DNA of 25,110 bases from JACDDK01 sp041747155 (GCA_041747155.1 JBGTFQ010000208.1:1-25110); one strand, 5' to 3'. Shown: positions 1-6,804, counted from the first letter of the stretch. Notes: a model not told the origin generated them from the letters alone. Numbers and translations: made by a program.

Positions 1-428
1 GAGACTTTCTCGACCGTGTCGACCAGCATCTCGCCGGACATGGTGAACGAACCTTCGTCCTCGAAAGTCGGGAGTTGCGGATAGTCCTCCGCTGCGTAGG
101 CCCGGATGCTGTACTCGTTCTCACCCGCAGCGAGTCTCACCGTCCCGCCAGCGCTGTCGTGCTCCAACGAGAGCTGGCCTCCCGGCAACGACCGAACCAC
201 GTCGTTGAAGATGCGAGCCGGGATCACAACCCGCCCATCCTCCGAGACCTCCGCCTCCGTCGAAGTCTGGACGGACAACTCCATGTCAGTCCCAGACAAT
301 CGGATCGCTCCATCGCCCGCCTCGACCAGCACTCCACCGAGCAACTGAATCGTCGACCGTGACGAAACCCCGCGAGTAACCAGAGCCAGTTTTTTACTAA
401 AGACATCAGTGTTGCAAACTACCTTCAT
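1..428 (-). CDS. dnaN: DNA polymerase III beta subunit (sliding clamp), N-terminal part, runs off left edge
   Basis: The beta clamp encircles DNA and tethers the replicative polymerase. About 142 residues are visible, beginning MKVVCNTDVFSKKL and including the clamp-typical segments IQLLGGVLVEA, LSGTDMELSVQT, VVIPARIFNDVVRSLPGG and AEDYPQLPTF, which belong to clamp domain 1 and the start of domain 2. The ATG at 426-428 is preceded by a good Shine-Dalgarno (AAGGGAG on the minus strand, about six bases upstream), which fixes the start. The gene follows dnaA in the same direction across the origin spacer, the classic dnaA-oriC-dnaN order. The C-terminal two thirds lie outside the window. Identity is clear; no oddity is seen in the visible part. 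Confidence 0.95.
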   Translation of the reverse strand, partial: MKVVCNTDVFSKKLALVTRGVSSRSTIQLLGGVLVEAGDGAIRLSGTDMELSVQTSTEAEVSEDGRVVIPARIFNDVVRSLPGGQLSLEHDSAGGTVRLAAGENEYSIRAYAAEDYPQLPTFEDEGSFTMSGEMLVDTVEKV

Positions 429-471
429 GTGCGCTCCCTTCGCCCCTTATTATTACTAACTAACCTTTAAG

Positions 472-516
472 TTATTAGAATAATAATAATAATAAGCCCT
501 GTGGATATGTGGATAA
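472..516. promoter_or_regulatory. Candidate origin unwinding element: DnaA-trio-like triplets, GC spacer and paired DnaA boxes
   Basis: Reading 5' to 3' on the plus strand there are eight consecutive AT triplets: TTA TTA GAA and then five TAA (472-495). The GC-rich GCCC (496-499) follows, then a near-perfect DnaA box (500-508) that shares one base with a perfect box (508-516). In Bacillus subtilis the basal unwinding system has DnaA boxes, a short GC-rich cluster and DnaA-trios of the form 3'-[G/A]A[T/A]-5', located at the dnaN side of the dnaA-dnaN spacer. Order, orientation and location match here. Function is inferred from this architecture. Confidence 0.7.
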
Positions 517-561
517 CTACAAAAAAACCTTATACTTAAGCCCCAAAACCAACATCACGCC

Positions 562-706
562 TGTGGACAAAAATGTGGATAAGTGCCATTTTCCTGTGGA
601 CAAATTGTGGATAAGTCGGGAGTTATCCACAGATCAAAGTTACCCACAAAGTTATCCACAATTCTATCCACAGTTTTTACCCCTCTTATCCACAGTTTTA
701 TCCCCA
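562..706. promoter_or_regulatory. DnaA-box cluster, dnaN-proximal half of oriC
   Basis: Five perfect boxes (574-582 and 606-614 as TGTGGATAA; 623-631, 652-660 and 686-694 as TTATCCACA) are interleaved with one-mismatch boxes at 562-570, 595-603, 640-648, 664-672 and 698-706. The orientation flips between 614 and 623, giving two converging arrays. Such arrays bind the DnaA initiator and build the oligomer that opens the adjacent AT-rich element. Confidence 0.9.
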
Positions 707-761
707 GAATTATAACCACAAATTGACTACATACCTACATGATACGTTAATTTCTTAAAAG

Positions 762-878
762 TTATCCCCAGATAACGGGACTTATCCACAGAGTCTGTGG
801 ATAAGTCGGCGAAACTGTGGATAAAAAAAGCGCACTTATCCACAGGCGCATTCGAACTTGTGGATGGGTTGTGGATAA
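762..878. promoter_or_regulatory. DnaA-box cluster, dnaA-proximal half of oriC
   Basis: Five perfect boxes lie at 782-790 (TTATCCACA), 796-804 and 816-824 (TGTGGATAA), 836-844 (TTATCCACA) and 870-878 (TGTGGATAA), with a weaker TTATCCCCA at 762-770. Orientations alternate, unlike the more uniform left cluster. A stretch of about 55 bases without boxes (707-761) separates the two clusters. Confidence 0.9.
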
Positions 879-977
879 GTTGGCAGTTGTGTGCTTCACG
901 ATTGTTACAATGTTGCACCCCTACAGGGGAGGGATTTCGGGGTATTTCGAGTATATTAGGTATTTGTATAGGTGCGA

Positions 978-2339
978 TCATCGCTTGCTTTTGACGTGGT
1001 AGGTGATCTCATGAATCTGGTTGAAAGCGTCGCGGTCGCTGTTGATGAGGTTGGCTATTTTGCTTGTGGCGTGCATGACGGTGGAGTGATCCCGACCGCC
1101 AAAAGCGCGGCCTATTTTGGGAAGAGACTCGTCCGTGATCTCACGGCACAAATACATCGCTACCTGTCTCGGATACGAGAACGGCTTCGAGCGGCTCGCG
1201 CCTATCAAGTCCGCTTTCGAGATGCCGAAGTAGCGACATACTTCGTGCTGTATAAGCTCGACCGGAATCTCCCGGTACGCTTGATCCGGCAGAATATCTT
1301 TCAGAACTTCCTCTGCTAACGCCACACTAAGCTGACGTCCATATAGAGAAGCGTAGGCCAGGATACGGACCAGAGCACCCTCCAGCTCCCTGATGTTTGT
1401 CGAGACTTTTGAGGCGATGAACGTAAGGACTTCATCATCGACTTCCAGGCTGTCCAGTAGAGCTTTCTTTCGCAGGATCGCGATTCGAGTTTCGAGGTCT
1501 GGCGGTTGGATGTCCGTCACCAAGCCCCATTCGAAACGGCTCACCAGTCGGTTTTCGAGTGTCTGGATGTATTTGGGATGTCGATCGGAAGCGATGGCGA
1601 TCTGTTTGTTCTCTTCGTAGAGCGTGTTGAAGGTGTGAAAGAAAGCCTCCTGCGTCTCGACTTTGTTCTCCAGAAATTGGATGTCGTCTATAAGGAGTAC
1701 ATCGTTCTCGCGGTAGCGTTTCTGAAACGAGAGCGGCGAATTGTCGCGCATGGAGTTGATGAAATCGTTGGTGAATTGCTCGCAGGTGACGTATCGAACT
1801 CTCATGCTGGGATCTTGGTCCTCGACGTAGGACCCCACAGCTCGCAGAAGATGCGTCTTGCCGAGGCCGACTCCGCCATATACGAACAAGGGGTTATAGA
1901 CGATTCCTGGAGTTTCGGCCACTGCGAGCGCCGCAGCATGAGCGAAGCGGTTGCCGGCCCCGATCACGAACGAATCGAAAGTGTATTTGGCTTTCATGGG
2001 AGACGGTGATCGGACGGCCATAGCTGGCTCCGCATCGCTGCCGGTATCCTCGAAACCGTTGACGCTCGGCACGCCGCGACCGTCGGGCTCGTGGATGCTA
2101 ACTACGAGGTGCGAGCCGTGCTGACCTAGCACAGAGTCCATCGCCTCTTCTAGAAGAGGTCGGAATCGGCTCTCTATATATTCCTTAGCAAAAGTGTTTG
2201 GGACGGAGATCTCAAGCTGTTCCTCGTTCAGATCTACGGGTCTAGTTCCCTCGAACCACACGCGCAGCGACGAGACATTTATGTGCTCGGAGACGCGGTC
2301 CAGAACCTGCGCCCATACCTCTTCTACGGTATCCGCCAC
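978..2339 (-). CDS. dnaA: Chromosomal replication initiator protein DnaA
   Basis: DnaA binds the nearby 9-mer boxes and melts the origin. The 453-residue protein has the family's four domains: an N-terminal domain (about 1-85), a short linker (85-115), the AAA+ ATPase with Walker A GGVGLGKT (155-162) and Walker B VLLIDDIQ (214-221), and the C-terminal DNA-binding domain with the signature GRDHSTV (415-421). The start is GTG at 2337-2339. The stop codon of the upstream ATPase/winged-helix gene is only three bases away, so translation is probably coupled. DnaA boxes upstream of that gene suggest autoregulation. Length is normal and all key motifs are present. Confidence 0.98.
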   Translation of the reverse strand: MADTVEEVWAQVLDRVSEHINVSSLRVWFEGTRPVDLNEEQLEISVPNTFAKEYIESRFRPLLEEAMDSVLGQHGSHLVVSIHEPDGRGVPSVNGFEDTGSDAEPAMAVRSPSPMKAKYTFDSFVIGAGNRFAHAAALAVAETPGIVYNPLFVYGGVGLGKTHLLRAVGSYVEDQDPSMRVRYVTCEQFTNDFINSMRDNSPLSFQKRYRENDVLLIDDIQFLENKVETQEAFFHTFNTLYEENKQIAIASDRHPKYIQTLENRLVSRFEWGLVTDIQPPDLETRIAILRKKALLDSLEVDDEVLTFIASKVSTNIRELEGALVRILAYASLYGRQLSVALAEEVLKDILPDQAYREIPVELIQHEVCRYFGISKADLIGASRSKPFSYPRQVAMYLCREITDESLPKIGRAFGGRDHSTVMHATSKIANLINSDRDAFNQIHEITYHVKSKR

Positions 2340-2342
2340 GTG

Positions 2343-3137
2343 CTACTTCACCCAGGTCGAAATGATCGAGGCGACGAGATCCCGCCCCAAAGGCGAGATG
2401 CGCCTCTTACCTGATTCTTCACACATCAATAAGCCATGCTCTTCCAGCACAGAGAGATCCCGGTAAGCGGTACTCACGCTGATCTCCAACCCCCCGGCTA
2501 CGGTCGAAGGCCCAACTTCTCCACTTTCCAATACCGTCACCAAAACTTTCTGTTGCCTCTCGGAGATGTTCATCCGGGGTACTCCATCTGGATAACGTCG
2601 CGTAGGCACAACGTCTTTCGGAGCACTCTCCTTGCGCCTTGCCTCGCCTCCAACCGGAACCGCCACGGTCACTACCGCACCACCACCGATGTTATCTTCT
2701 ACAATTATCGTTCCCCCAACCTTCTCAGCAGCGGCTCGCGCCATCCCCAGACCAGCACCAATCCCTCGAATGATCCTGCTCGCGTCCGACGTAGCTCCAG
2801 AGAACCCGAACTCCATCGCTCGGCCCTTGTGAGGTATCCCTGGACCCCGATCCGAGACCCGCAGAGTATTGCCGCCGTCCAGAACGGAGACCACAACTCC
2901 CTGATATTCGGCATGAACTAAGTTCTCAATAACTTCACGGATCGCCTCCGCAGGAACATTACCCCCGGTATCTTTAACAGCATCCGTAACCAAACGGAAG
3001 AACTTTGGCCCAGCCTTGACGGGACTTGAAGCCGAAACCTCCGTTATCTCGGGGTCGCCTTCTGTTCCGTATACGGCCACGCGAATGCCAACTGTGGCAC
3101 TTCCGGAGTTCGTGGCTGTCGTCTCTGGCTGCATCAT
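2343..3137 (-). CDS. GHKL-family ATPase fused to a winged-helix DNA-binding domain, upstream of dnaA
   Basis: This 264-residue protein has a histidine-kinase-like (GHKL) ATP-binding fold at about 45-162: N-box REVIENLVHA with Asn72, G1 box SDRGPGIP at 95-102, and G2 region RGIGAGLGMARAAAEKVGG at 124-142. A linker is followed by a winged helix-turn-helix at about 192-250 (QKVLVTVLESGEV...STAYRDLSVLEEHGLL). There is no phospho-acceptor His domain or membrane segment, so it is not an ordinary sensor kinase; the ATPase part recalls RsbW/RsbT-type anti-sigma kinases. It ends three bases before the dnaA GTG, so the two are almost certainly co-transcribed. Either of two adjacent ATGs (3137 or 3134) may be the start, with TGAGGGG just upstream. 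I infer a regulatory role, perhaps for dnaA itself; I know of no characterised homologue. Confidence 0.75.
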   Translation of the reverse strand: MMQPETTATNSGSATVGIRVAVYGTEGDPEITEVSASSPVKAGPKFFRLVTDAVKDTGGNVPAEAIREVIENLVHAEYQGVVVSVLDGGNTLRVSDRGPGIPHKGRAMEFGFSGATSDASRIIRGIGAGLGMARAAAEKVGGTIIVEDNIGGGAVVTVAVPVGGEARRKESAPKDVVPTRRYPDGVPRMNISERQQKVLVTVLESGEVGPSTVAGGLEISVSTAYRDLSVLEEHGLLMCEESGKRRISPLGRDLVASIISTWVK

Positions 3138-3220
3138 CCCCTCACCAAATTTAACCCAACACCGCCCCCAAAGCTACGCCCAATACATAAAAAAACCTCT
3201 TTTGCAGGATATTCAAATTT

Positions 3221-3253
3221 TTATCCACAGTTTTATCCACAGGCTGTGGATAA
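3221..3253. promoter_or_regulatory. Upstream DnaA-box triplet
   Basis: Three perfect boxes lie at exact 12-base spacing: TTATCCACA at 3221-3229 and 3233-3241, and the reverse form TGTGGATAA at 3245-3253. The cluster sits upstream of the operon that contains dnaA. Such placement is typical of the second half of bipartite Firmicute-type origins and of DnaA autorepression. Confidence 0.9.
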
Positions 3254-3422
3254 GTGCCGCGCTAAAGAGGAAAATCAAAGCAAGTATGCCCCATGCAAGA
3301 TATCTCAGGCACAGTGTTATGAGACCAAAAAATACTTCTTTGCAGGAATTTTCTTATTTTTTTATCCTGGTGGATTTGCTGCGCGTCTCAAGAGAGTGTT
3401 GCGAGAGAGCCTATGTTTTACG

Positions 3423-3452
3423 TTGGATGGAAGTAGTGGCATCGGATATACT
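3423..3452 (+). promoter_or_regulatory. Candidate sigma-70-type promoter of rpmH operon
   Basis: TTGGAT (3423-3428), an 18-base spacer and TATACT (3447-3452, five of six matches to TATAAT) precede rpmH by about 44 bases. The -35 match is weak, so this is tentative. Confidence 0.35.
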
Positions 3453-3495
3453 CGGTGACTGGTTATCGAGATTCTGAAACTTCGGAGGATTATTC

Positions 3496-3630
3496 ATGAA
3501 GCGCACTTATCAGCCAAATCGACGTAAGCGAGCGAAGACGCACGGTTTCCGGAAGCGCATGAGCACCGTGGGCGGGCGGCGTGTGATCTCGGCCCGTCGG
3601 CGTCGCGGGCGCAAGAAGCTGGCTGTCTGA
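3496..3630 (+). CDS. rpmH: 50S ribosomal protein L34
   Basis: This 44-residue protein reads MKRTYQPNRRKRAKTHGF and ends in a run of Arg/Lys, the unmistakable bL34 pattern; the family is usually 44-47 residues. The ATG at 3496 is preceded by a strong GGAGG (3484-3488). It opens the rpmH-rnpA-yidD-yidC-jag run; the rnpA GTG begins 18 bases after its stop. Confidence 0.98.
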   Translation: MKRTYQPNRRKRAKTHGFRKRMSTVGGRRVISARRRRGRKKLAV

Positions 3631-3648
3631 GCGGGGTCCCCGACCTAA

Positions 3649-4017
3649 GTGCCACGTGATAAGCGAGCGCGTCTGACAGACTCTTCGGAGTTCGAAAGGG
3701 TCTATAAACGCGGCAAGGCGTACCGGGGCAAGTATTTTGCTGTCCACGCTTTCTCAAATGATGCCGGAGTTGCACGACTAGGTTTGTCTGTATCACGTAA
3801 AGTCGGCACCGCAGTGGTCAGAAACGCTATTCAGCGCAGGCTACGCGAGATATTCCACGCTGAACTGCGCGGCTTGAGCCTCGACCTAGACATAGTTGTG
3901 TCCGCTCGTCCTGCAGCATCCCAAGCTAGCTACTGGGAACTTCGTGAGGAGTTCACTAAGGCACTAACAAAGATACAAAAGCTACAAGAGCGTCGTGAAG
4001 GAGATTTGGGCAAGTGA
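3649..4017 (+). CDS. rnpA: Ribonuclease P protein component
   Basis: This is the protein subunit that helps the RNase P RNA bind and cleave precursor tRNA 5' leaders. The 122 residues include the conserved RNR region SVSRKVGTAVVRNAIQRRLR (about 48-67) and an N-terminal LTDSSEFERVYKRGK of the usual form. The start is GTG at 3649 and follows rpmH directly, the standard arrangement. Its TGA overlaps the yidD GTG by four bases (GTGA), indicating translational coupling. Confidence 0.97.
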   Translation: MPRDKRARLTDSSEFERVYKRGKAYRGKYFAVHAFSNDAGVARLGLSVSRKVGTAVVRNAIQRRLREIFHAELRGLSLDLDIVVSARPAASQASYWELREEFTKALTKIQKLQERREGDLGK

Positions 4018-4223
4018 AGAGGCTGGTAATGGGAACCATAGAAGTCTACAAAAGGTTTGTTTCTCCCCTATTTCCTCCTTCCTGTAGGTTTACGCCGACC
4101 TGTTCGCGGTATACGCTTGATGCAGTCGAAAAGTACGGTGTTGTGAGAGGGTTATGCAAGGGTGCTTGGCGCGTAGCACGGTGTCAGCCCTTCTCTCAAG
4201 GTGGGTATGACCCCGTAAGATGA
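4014..4223 (+). CDS. yidD: Membrane protein insertion efficiency factor YidD
   Basis: This 69-residue protein has the family pattern: VYKRFVSPLFPPSCRFTPTCSRY, followed by GVVRGLCKGAWRVARCQPF and GGYDPV, with the three conserved cysteines. YidD aids insertion of membrane proteins and is almost always found between rnpA and yidC. The start is GTG at 4014, four bases inside rnpA, with a strong GAAGGAG at 3997-4003. Only 10 bases separate it from yidC. Confidence 0.96.
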   Translation: MKRLVMGTIEVYKRFVSPLFPPSCRFTPTCSRYTLDAVEKYGVVRGLCKGAWRVARCQPFSQGGYDPVR

Positions 4224-4233
4224 AGGGATTTTT

Positions 4234-5076
4234 GTGTTCAACGCTATAGCCGACTTCTTCCAACGGCTTTTTGGTCCGGTTGTAAACATACTGGGTGAGG
4301 TTCTCCTATTTTTTCACTATACGGTGGGTGCGCCCTGGTGGCTGAGCATCGCTATGCTGACGATTGTGGTCCGCAGCGTTCTCTTTCCTCTTACGGTGAA
4401 GCAGGTCAAGAGCATGCGGGCGATGCAGGACCTGAAGCCAGAGATGGACCGCATTCGGGCGCAATTCAAGGATAATCGCCAACGCCAGCAGGAAGAGATC
4501 ATGAATCTCTATAAGGAACGCAGCGTAAATCCTCTCGGAGGATGTCTGCCTATCCTGGTCCAAATGCCTATATTTATCGGTATTTTCTACGTTATCCGCA
4601 AGTTTGGCGGGGTTCCAGGATTGCAGGATCCCACCCAGCCCACCTTCCACCAGGGCGGCATTCTGTGGTTTCAAGACCTCTCCGTCGCGGACCCCACTCT
4701 CATACTTCCGATCCTCTCGGCGGTCACTATGCTGGCTGCTACGGAGATAACGTCGAAGAACGTCGAACCACAGCAACGCTGGATCATGCGTATTCTTCCC
4801 ATCGGCATTACCTTCTTTCTTTACACGTTCCCTGCGGGACTGTTTGTCTATTGGATAACGTCGAACATTGTGACATTCTTCCAGAACTACTTCATATACA
4901 ACTTTGGTCCCGGCAAAAAGTCCGCTGAGAAACCAGCTTTCGACAACGGTAAAACTGGAAGCACTCCCACTTCGACCACGCCGTCCCAAAACGGCTCAAA
5001 AGCCGATTCCACTGAGTCTTCGGCGGATCGCGCACTGAAAACCGCCAAGCGCAAACGTAGAAAGAAGAAAAGATGA
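4234..5076 (+). CDS. yidC: Membrane protein insertase YidC/Oxa1
   Basis: YidC inserts proteins into the cytoplasmic membrane, alone or with SecYEG. The 280-residue protein is the short type without the large Gram-negative periplasmic domain. It has about five hydrophobic segments, the conserved intramembrane Arg47 (TIVVRSVLFPL), the cytoplasmic helical hairpin (about 55-105) and the NPLGGCLPILVQMPIFIGIFYV segment. The C-terminal tail is Ser/Thr-rich and ends in a Lys/Arg cluster, a feature associated with ribosome contact. The GTG start at 4234 has AAGGGA upstream. Unusually, no lipobox Cys signal peptide is evident at the N-terminus. The stop overlaps jag by four bases (ATGA). Confidence 0.96.
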   Translation: MFNAIADFFQRLFGPVVNILGEVLLFFHYTVGAPWWLSIAMLTIVVRSVLFPLTVKQVKSMRAMQDLKPEMDRIRAQFKDNRQRQQEEIMNLYKERSVNPLGGCLPILVQMPIFIGIFYVIRKFGGVPGLQDPTQPTFHQGGILWFQDLSVADPTLILPILSAVTMLAATEITSKNVEPQQRWIMRILPIGITFFLYTFPAGLFVYWITSNIVTFFQNYFIYNFGPGKKSAEKPAFDNGKTGSTPTSTTPSQNGSKADSTESSADRALKTAKRKRRKKKR

Positions 5077-5927
5077 GCGAGAGTAGAGAGTTCCACGGAG
5101 CGTCCCTCGAAGAAGCTTTGACACGAGCCGCCGCAGTTCTGAACGTAAATGAGAGCCAGTTGGACTACGAAGTAATCGACGAGGGCAGCACAGGATTTCT
5201 CGGTATCGGTGGCCGAGATGCTCGCATACAAGTACGCAACTCAAGCTCATCTGACAACTGGGTCGACAGTGAGAAGGTCGTCCAAGAGGCATTCGCACAG
5301 GAAACAGCGCACCCTAACCCTGAAACAGACGAACCAGTCTCTGACGAATCGTTTCCGGAAGTCACCACTAACGAAGAAGCATCCGATTCGGGTGCTTCTA
5401 TGCCCGAGCCGGAACCATTAGATAGCGATGCCGCTGTTTCTGTATCCGAGCCTTCCGAGTCCACAGAAGAAGTCTCGGAAGAAACGCTGGCCGGGATCAA
5501 AGCTTACACTGAGGAACTTCTGGTCACGGTGGGCTTCGAGAGCCGCGTCGATGTCTACGACGCAGGCGATTTCGTTGCGGTGGATGTCGCTACTGAGGAG
5601 GCCGGACTGTTTATCGGACAGAAAGGCGAGACCATAGATGCCTTCCAGCACTTGCTCAATGTGGTTGCCTACAAAGGTCGTCCGTTTGGGAAGCGTCTGG
5701 TCCTGGACTCGGAAGGATATCGCCAGCGGAGGATCGAAGCGATACAAGGAATGGCTCATCGCAGCGCGCGACGTGCATCCCGAGAACTTCAGACAGTGGA
5801 ACTGCCGCCCATGAACGCCTCTGAACGACGCATCGTCCATGTTTACCTAAAGGACAACACTCAAGTCATCACCGATAGCGAAGGCAGCGGTAACGAACGC
5901 CGCGTCACGATCTCTCCCGCTTCTTAG
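5073..5927 (+). CDS. jag: Jag/KhpB RNA-binding protein (Jag-N, KH, R3H)
   Basis: This 284-residue protein has a Jag-N domain (1-55, with EVIDEGSTGFLGIGGRDARIQV), a long acidic Ser/Glu/Pro-rich linker (about 60-138), a type II KH domain with the GxxG loop IGQKGETI (181-188), and a C-terminal R3H domain with ERRIVH (251-256). In other bacteria KhpB pairs with KhpA, binds many RNAs and affects cell division and elongation. It overlaps yidC by four bases. The linker is longer than in many homologues. Identity is clear; the function in this organism is inferred. Confidence 0.95.
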   Translation: MSESREFHGASLEEALTRAAAVLNVNESQLDYEVIDEGSTGFLGIGGRDARIQVRNSSSSDNWVDSEKVVQEAFAQETAHPNPETDEPVSDESFPEVTTNEEASDSGASMPEPEPLDSDAAVSVSEPSESTEEVSEETLAGIKAYTEELLVTVGFESRVDVYDAGDFVAVDVATEEAGLFIGQKGETIDAFQHLLNVVAYKGRPFGKRLVLDSEGYRQRRIEAIQGMAHRSARRASRELQTVELPPMNASERRIVHVYLKDNTQVITDSEGSGNERRVTISPAS

Positions 5928-5935
5928 CCCACTTG

Positions 5936-5949
5936 GTTTCACGTGAAAC
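5936..5949. promoter_or_regulatory. parS: parS centromere site 1
   Basis: GTTTCACGTGAAAC is a perfect 14-base palindrome identical to the core of the widely conserved chromosomal parS sequence bound by ParB. It lies just after the jag stop and less than 2 kb from parA-parB. Confidence 0.95.
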
Positions 5950-5955
5950 GCGACG

Positions 5956-5991
5956 AGTGACAAGTGTTGGTAGTTGCCAACACTTGTCACT
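5956..5991. repeat. Strong inverted repeat between the two parS sites
   Basis: Two perfect 15-base arms (5956-5970 and 5977-5991) flank a six-base loop (5971-5976). It could form a very stable hairpin. No T-run follows, so it is not a standard intrinsic terminator on the plus strand. A second small repeat, TGTTG-C-CAACA (6004-6014), repeats part of the right arm (GTTGCCAACA at 5973-5982 and 6005-6014). Confidence 0.85.
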
Positions 5992-6027
5992 GAATCATTC
6001 CTCTGTTGCCAACAATGGAACACCTTA

Positions 6028-6780
6028 TTGAGCGTTTCACGTGAAACTCTGGAAGTTATCCTGCGGGACCGGTTGACGAAGTGGCTGGCTTTTTGGGGCG
6101 TTGATATCAGCGGGGCCAGTGTCGAACGCCTGATCCAGTTCACTTTTCAGCTATCTGAGTATGACTCGGCAAACGTTGTTGGTACACGAGACCCTGAATC
6201 GCTGCTTGACCTGCATATAGCTGACTCTCTAAGTTGTCTGTTGCATCCGGAGCTGTCAAAGGCTCACGAGATCGTTGATGTAGGCTCGGGAGCAGGTCTA
6301 CCTGGGTTGGCATTGGGAATCTCACTTCCAAGTGCCGGAGTTACCTTGATCGAGTCGACGAGAAAGAAAACTGACTTTGTGCGCGGTGTCGTAGAGTCGC
6401 TGGGGGCTTCCGACGCGACTATATTGACAGTGCGAGCTGAGGAATTAGGGCGGGATCCCGCGTTCAGAGAGCGTTTCGATATAGCTACTGCCAGAGCTTT
6501 GGCTTCACTTCCAGTGCTGGCAGAGTATTGCTTGCCGTTGGTAAAGGTTGGAGGATGTGTTGTTGCTATGAAGGGAAAACCCTCGCCAGACGAGCTAGAT
6601 CTCGGTTCTCGGGCGGCGGAGATGCTAGGTGGGAGATTCGAAACGGTGATCGAGGTTCCTCCGCTGCCGGGTACGGAGATCCGGGATCGCTGCCTGGTGG
6701 TGATCCGTAAGGACGCCGAGACACCAAAGAAATACCCCAGAAGGGTTGGTTTGCCACGTCAGCAGCCTCTTGGGGGGTAG
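6028..6780 (+). CDS. rsmG: 16S rRNA (guanine-N7) methyltransferase RsmG (GidB)
   Basis: RsmG methylates G527 (E. coli numbering) of 16S rRNA using S-adenosylmethionine. The SAM-binding motif IVDVGSGAGLPGLALGI, the following acidic LIESTRKKTDFV, and FDIATARALASLPVLAEYCLPL are typical. The start is uncertain. Candidates in frame are TTG at 5974 (inside the hairpin), 6028 (chosen, giving 250 residues) and 6073 (235 residues); none has a convincing Shine-Dalgarno. With the 6028 start, the second parS is translated as SVSRET near the N-terminus. The C-terminus is a basic, Pro-rich tail. It precedes parA by 24 bases. Confidence 0.92.
   Translation: MSVSRETLEVILRDRLTKWLAFWGVDISGASVERLIQFTFQLSEYDSANVVGTRDPESLLDLHIADSLSCLLHPELSKAHEIVDVGSGAGLPGLALGISLPSAGVTLIESTRKKTDFVRGVVESLGASDATILTVRAEELGRDPAFRERFDIATARALASLPVLAEYCLPLVKVGGCVVAMKGKPSPDELDLGSRAAEMLGGRFETVIEVPPLPGTEIRDRCLVVIRKDAETPKKYPRRVGLPRQQPLGG
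6034..6047. promoter_or_regulatory. parS: parS centromere site 2, overlapping the rsmG 5' end
   Basis: This is a second perfect GTTTCACGTGAAAC, 98 bases from the first. It lies within or just upstream of the rsmG coding region, depending on the true start. Confidence 0.95.
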
Positions 6781-6804
6781 GGTTGGGATCTTGGTCATGC
6801 TAAG

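Larger units (their letters stand above)
429..977. other. oriC: Replication origin spacer (oriC) between dnaA and dnaN
   Basis: This gene-free 549-base spacer is packed with DnaA boxes. Eleven match TTATCCACA perfectly, in one orientation or the other: 508-516, 574-582, 606-614, 623-631, 652-660, 686-694, 782-790, 796-804, 816-824, 836-844 and 870-878. One-mismatch boxes lie at 500-508, 562-570, 595-603, 640-648, 664-672, 698-706 and 762-770. The dnaN-proximal side (about 446-495) is extremely AT-rich. Between 879 and 977 I see no boxes, only a weak CCCC-TACA-GGGG hairpin at 918-929 just downstream of dnaA. Short ORFs predicted here are repeats of box sequence and are not believable genes. 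Confidence 0.95.
3138..3495. other. Divergent intergenic region between the dnaA operon and rpmH, upstream half of a bipartite origin
   Basis: This 358-base region contains no credible gene. It holds the triple DnaA-box cluster (3221-3253), AT-rich stretches around 3183-3222 and 3325-3366, a direct repeat TTTGCAGGA (3201-3209 and 3339-3347), and a candidate rpmH promoter near 3423-3452. It should carry the promoters for both the minus-strand ATPase-dnaA operon and the plus-strand rpmH operon. I found no clean sigma-70-type pair for the dnaA side. Confidence 0.7.

Noticed and set aside
509..1002. Short open frames in the origin spacer as genes
   Set aside because: They translate DnaA-box repeats, lack ribosome sites and overlap each other on both strands.
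3201..3347. Direct repeat TTTGCAGGA (3201-3209 and 3339-3347) as an iteron-like element
   Set aside because: There are only two short copies with irregular spacing in AT-rich DNA; chance cannot be excluded.
5956..5991. Intrinsic transcription terminator
   Set aside because: The hairpin is strong but no T-tract follows on either strand, so I listed it only as an inverted repeat.
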